Program-made: the position numbers and the translations under genes | Shown: positions 6,133-8,149 of the stretch, in pieces | How the letters are laid out: each line of letters begins with the position of its first letter | How positions within the stretch are numbered: position 1 is the stretch's first letter | Source: Pseudomonadota bacterium | GTDB taxonomy: Bacteria > Pseudomonadota > Gammaproteobacteria > Steroidobacterales > GCA-2729495 | DNA length: 8,149 bases | NCBI GenBank assembly: GCA_030836925.1 | Contig: JAUPLK010000054.1 | Coordinates: 1 to 8,149 of the forward strand | Direction: 5' to 3' | Notes under the pieces: generated by a model | What the model was told of the DNA's origin: nothing | Databases searched by the model: none | What the model saw: only the letters and a program-made list of their open reading frames with translations

Positions 6133-8149
6133 TCACACCGGCAGCGCCGCAAGGTCCACAGGCTGAAGCAGCCTGAGCAGCGGAAAATAGAGCGCAGCGC
6201 GGATCTCGCGCGTCTCGAGCCGGGCAAAGGCCTGCTGGTAAGCCTGCAACTGCGGCGCATAGCGCAACGATTCAGAGGCAAGGAATTGCGCCCGGTTGGC
6301 ACCTTCGTGGCTGCTGGTCTTGTAGTCGATGATCCAGCGCACACCCTGCTCGCACACGAAAGAACGGTCGATGACCAGATGTCGGAAATGTTCGCCGACC
6401 CGCATGGTCAGCGGGTACTCGTTCACCGCCCCGGCATGCCGCGCCGACAGCAGCCAGCGTCCGCGATCATCGGCCAATGCATTGGCCAGTACCGCGTGCA
6501 CCCGTTCGACCGCGCGGTCCAGGCTGACCGATTCCACGCCTGCCCGGATCAGCATGCGGCGGACTGCCGGCTGCAGTTTGCGCAGCGCAGCCCCATCGTC
6601 GGCGAATTGCTCGACACCCACCGTTGCAATGTGCTGCAACCAGCGATGCGCGACCGCACCGGCATGCATCGCCCAGGAACTCGCCCAGTCATACGGCACC
6701 AGACTGGTCTGCACGGCCGCTACCATGCCGCCGATCACAAATCCCGGTGGCGGCACGGGACGTTGCCAGCCATCGGGCAGACGGCGCAGTACCGGTTGCC
6801 GCCAGCACGACACCGGATCATCCGTGGACTCGATTGCAGCCTCCGTCGCAGCGGGCCAGCACGAGGCGAGCGCAGGCCACAGTCGAGCCAGCAGGCTGCC
6901 GGCTTCCGCTGCAGCAGACCGCTCTTCATCACCCACCGGTTGCGCCGGCTTCAGCTGACCGCAGAGATGCAGACGCTTGCAGGCCCGGGTCACCGCCACG
7001 TACAGCAGGCGATCGGTCTCGGCCAGCCGCTGCTGGCCGCGCAGACGCCACAGCAATGCGTACAGCGGATCGTTGCCCTTGTCAGCGACCGGATTTATCG
7101 GCGCCAGCAACAACTCGGGCTTGCCACCCGCCGAAAGCAGCTCCTGCCAGAGCAATGCCGGCTTCCGGTCGCTGCGCGTTGCCCGCCCGAGCGCGGGCAG
7201 GATGACGGTGTCGAACTGCAGGCCCTTGGACTTGTGAATCGTCATCACCTGCACCTGGCCACCGCTGGCGGGCAGCGACGACGGCGAGGCAGCCAGCGCC
7301 GCATCCAGCGCCAGCAGATCGGGACAATCACCACCGCTGTCGTGCAGGCCGATGATATCCAGCACCAGATCGGCAAGCGGCAGATCGGTACCGGCCACCG
7401 CCGGCCCACCCAGTTCCACCCACAGGCCTTCGATCACATCGCGCAGGGGAATCTGGCCCAGACGAGCGCGTGCCCGACCGAAGGCGGCAGCAAGCCGGAC
7501 GACACGGCTGCGGCCGTCAGCGCTCAACCGGTGCAGCCACTGCTCATCGCTGCAACGTTGCGCGAGCAAGGGTCGATCGGCATCGGTCGGAGCGGCCAGG
7601 GCGTCGAGATCGACCAGCGTCAGTCCGCACCAGGCGGCGCGCAGCACCGAGAGCCATGCCAGCCGGTCACCGGCATGCAGCAGCGCGTGCGTCAGTGCCA
7701 GCAGTTCGCTGGCAATCGCGCTTTTGCCCAGCTGCACCAGATCCGGTGCGGAAAAATCAATCCGCGCCAGGCGCAGGGCGGCAACGACTGCCGCAGCATG
7801 TATTCGGCTGCGCACCAGGATCCCGACCGTGTCATCCGGCCAGCGCTGCCGGCAGCGTCTGACCAGGTCGACAACAGCCTCGGCCTCCACGCGGGTGTCC
7901 GCCCAGGGTGAGGCGTGCAGACGCACGCCGTATTCAGGCTCATCGCTGGCATCGTCCACAGTGGCATCCGGCTGGATCGCCGCCGCGCTCTCCACGAAGG
8001 CAATGGCGCTGGTGAGCAGATCTTCGCGCGGCGGAAACACCTGCGGAAAAATCCGGTTGACCCATGCAACCAGCGGCGGTGCAGAGCGGAAATTTGCCGA
8101 CAGGCGAACAAACTCCAGCGGCAGGCCGGCAATACCCTGGTCACGACTG
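6133..8149 (-). CDS. RecB/AddA-like UvrD-family helicase-nuclease (3' part; N-terminus off the right edge)
   Basis: This is the C-terminal 671 residues of a superfamily 1A helicase with a fused nuclease; the frame stays open to the right edge, so the GTG at 8040 is internal. Counting from the first complete codon (top base 8148), the visible motifs are LSANFRSAPPLVAWVN (motif IV, near the start), VMTIHKSKGLQFDTVILPAL (motif V, about 301-320) and LLYVAVTRACKRLHL (motif VI, 381-395). The nuclease domain has AHRWL (H501), a NEYPL element, VIDRSF (D594), IIDYKTS (D608 and K610) and QLQAYQQAF (633-641, the QxxxY motif). All expected PD-(D/E)XK residues seem present, so the nuclease is probably active. 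Such proteins process double-strand DNA ends for recombination together with an AddB- or RecC-like partner. Walker A and B should lie beyond the window. It could be named addA or a RecB homologue; the subtype cannot be set from this fragment, so no symbol is given. Confidence 0.92.
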   Translation of the reverse strand, partial: SRDQGIAGLPLEFVRLSANFRSAPPLVAWVNRIFPQVFPPREDLLTSAIAFVESAAAIQPDATVDDASDEPEYGVRLHASPWADTRVEAEAVVDLVRRCRQRWPDDTVGILVRSRIHAAAVVAALRLARIDFSAPDLVQLGKSAIASELLALTHALLHAGDRLAWLSVLRAAWCGLTLVDLDALAAPTDADRPLLAQRCSDEQWLHRLSADGRSRVVRLAAAFGRARARLGQIPLRDVIEGLWVELGGPAVAGTDLPLADLVLDIIGLHDSGGDCPDLLALDAALAASPSSLPASGGQVQVMTIHKSKGLQFDTVILPALGRATRSDRKPALLWQELLSAGGKPELLLAPINPVADKGNDPLYALLWRLRGQQRLAETDRLLYVAVTRACKRLHLCGQLKPAQPVGDEERSAAAEAGSLLARLWPALASCWPAATEAAIESTDDPVSCWRQPVLRRLPDGWQRPVPPPGFVIGGMVAAVQTSLVPYDWASSWAMHAGAVAHRWLQHIATVGVEQFADDGAALRKLQPAVRRMLIRAGVESVSLDRAVERVHAVLANALADDRGRWLLSARHAGAVNEYPLTMRVGEHFRHLVIDRSFVCEQGVRWIIDYKTSSHEGANRAQFLASESLRYAPQLQAYQQAFARLETREIRAALYFPLLRLLQPVDLAALPV

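Noticed and set aside
6112..6142. Bidirectional terminator at the gspN/helicase junction
   Set aside because: The stems are only 5-6 bp with long loops and have no T-tract, too weak to annotate as a terminator.
6286..7911. A 541-codon open frame on the + strand across the helicase-nuclease gene
   Set aside because: It mirrors the coding frame of a gene with clear helicase and nuclease motifs. The translation is rich in Arg, Gln, His and Pro with no fold signature, so it is a shadow frame.
1..8149. Insertion sequences, CRISPR arrays, tRNA or rRNA genes, phage or integrase genes
   Set aside because: None was seen. The window is packed with housekeeping and secretion genes, with no regular spaced repeats, transposase frames or structured RNA signatures that I could recognise by reading.

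Overview
This window is a GC-rich stretch of Proteobacterial chromosome, most likely Gammaproteobacteria. That placement is an inference from gene content and base composition, because no taxonomic marker gene is present. The main content is an uninterrupted run of eight type II secretion system (T2SS) genes on the + strand, gspG-H-I-J-K-L-M-N (550-6126). The genes overlap or lie 2-9 bases apart, so they read as one operon.

Left edge (1-432, - strand): the first 144 codons of an intramembrane rhomboid protease of the rhombosortase (RrtA) type. It is cut by the window edge. It carries the HxxxN helix motif and the GxSGxLHG nucleophile motif. Bases 433-549 are the only intergenic space of note. 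They form a divergent promoter region and contain a perfect 7-bp inverted repeat.

Centre (550-6126): gspG encodes the major pseudopilin. gspH, gspI, gspJ and gspK encode minor pseudopilins, four of the five having the G^F...E5 prepilin peptidase site and GspK the usual G^V variant without E5. gspL and gspM encode the inner-membrane platform proteins, and gspN the accessory protein N. Together these build the periplasmic pseudopilus and the assembly platform that drives substrates through the outer-membrane secretin. The secretin (gspD), ATPase (gspE), polytopic platform protein (gspF), clamp protein (gspC) and prepilin peptidase (gspO) are not in the window.

Right edge (6133-8149, - strand): the C-terminal 671 codons of a RecB/AddA-like UvrD-family helicase-nuclease. 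It is convergent with gspN and separated from it by only 6 bases. Helicase motifs IV, V and VI and a complete PD-(D/E)XK nuclease domain are visible; the N-terminal ATPase half lies beyond the window.

The most interesting point is the pairing of a rhombosortase gene head-to-head with a T2SS operon. Rhombosortases process GlyGly-CTERM proteins, some of which are known T2SS substrates, so this arrangement may link secretion and C-terminal processing in one regulatory unit. Both systems are individually known. I see no clearly new system here.
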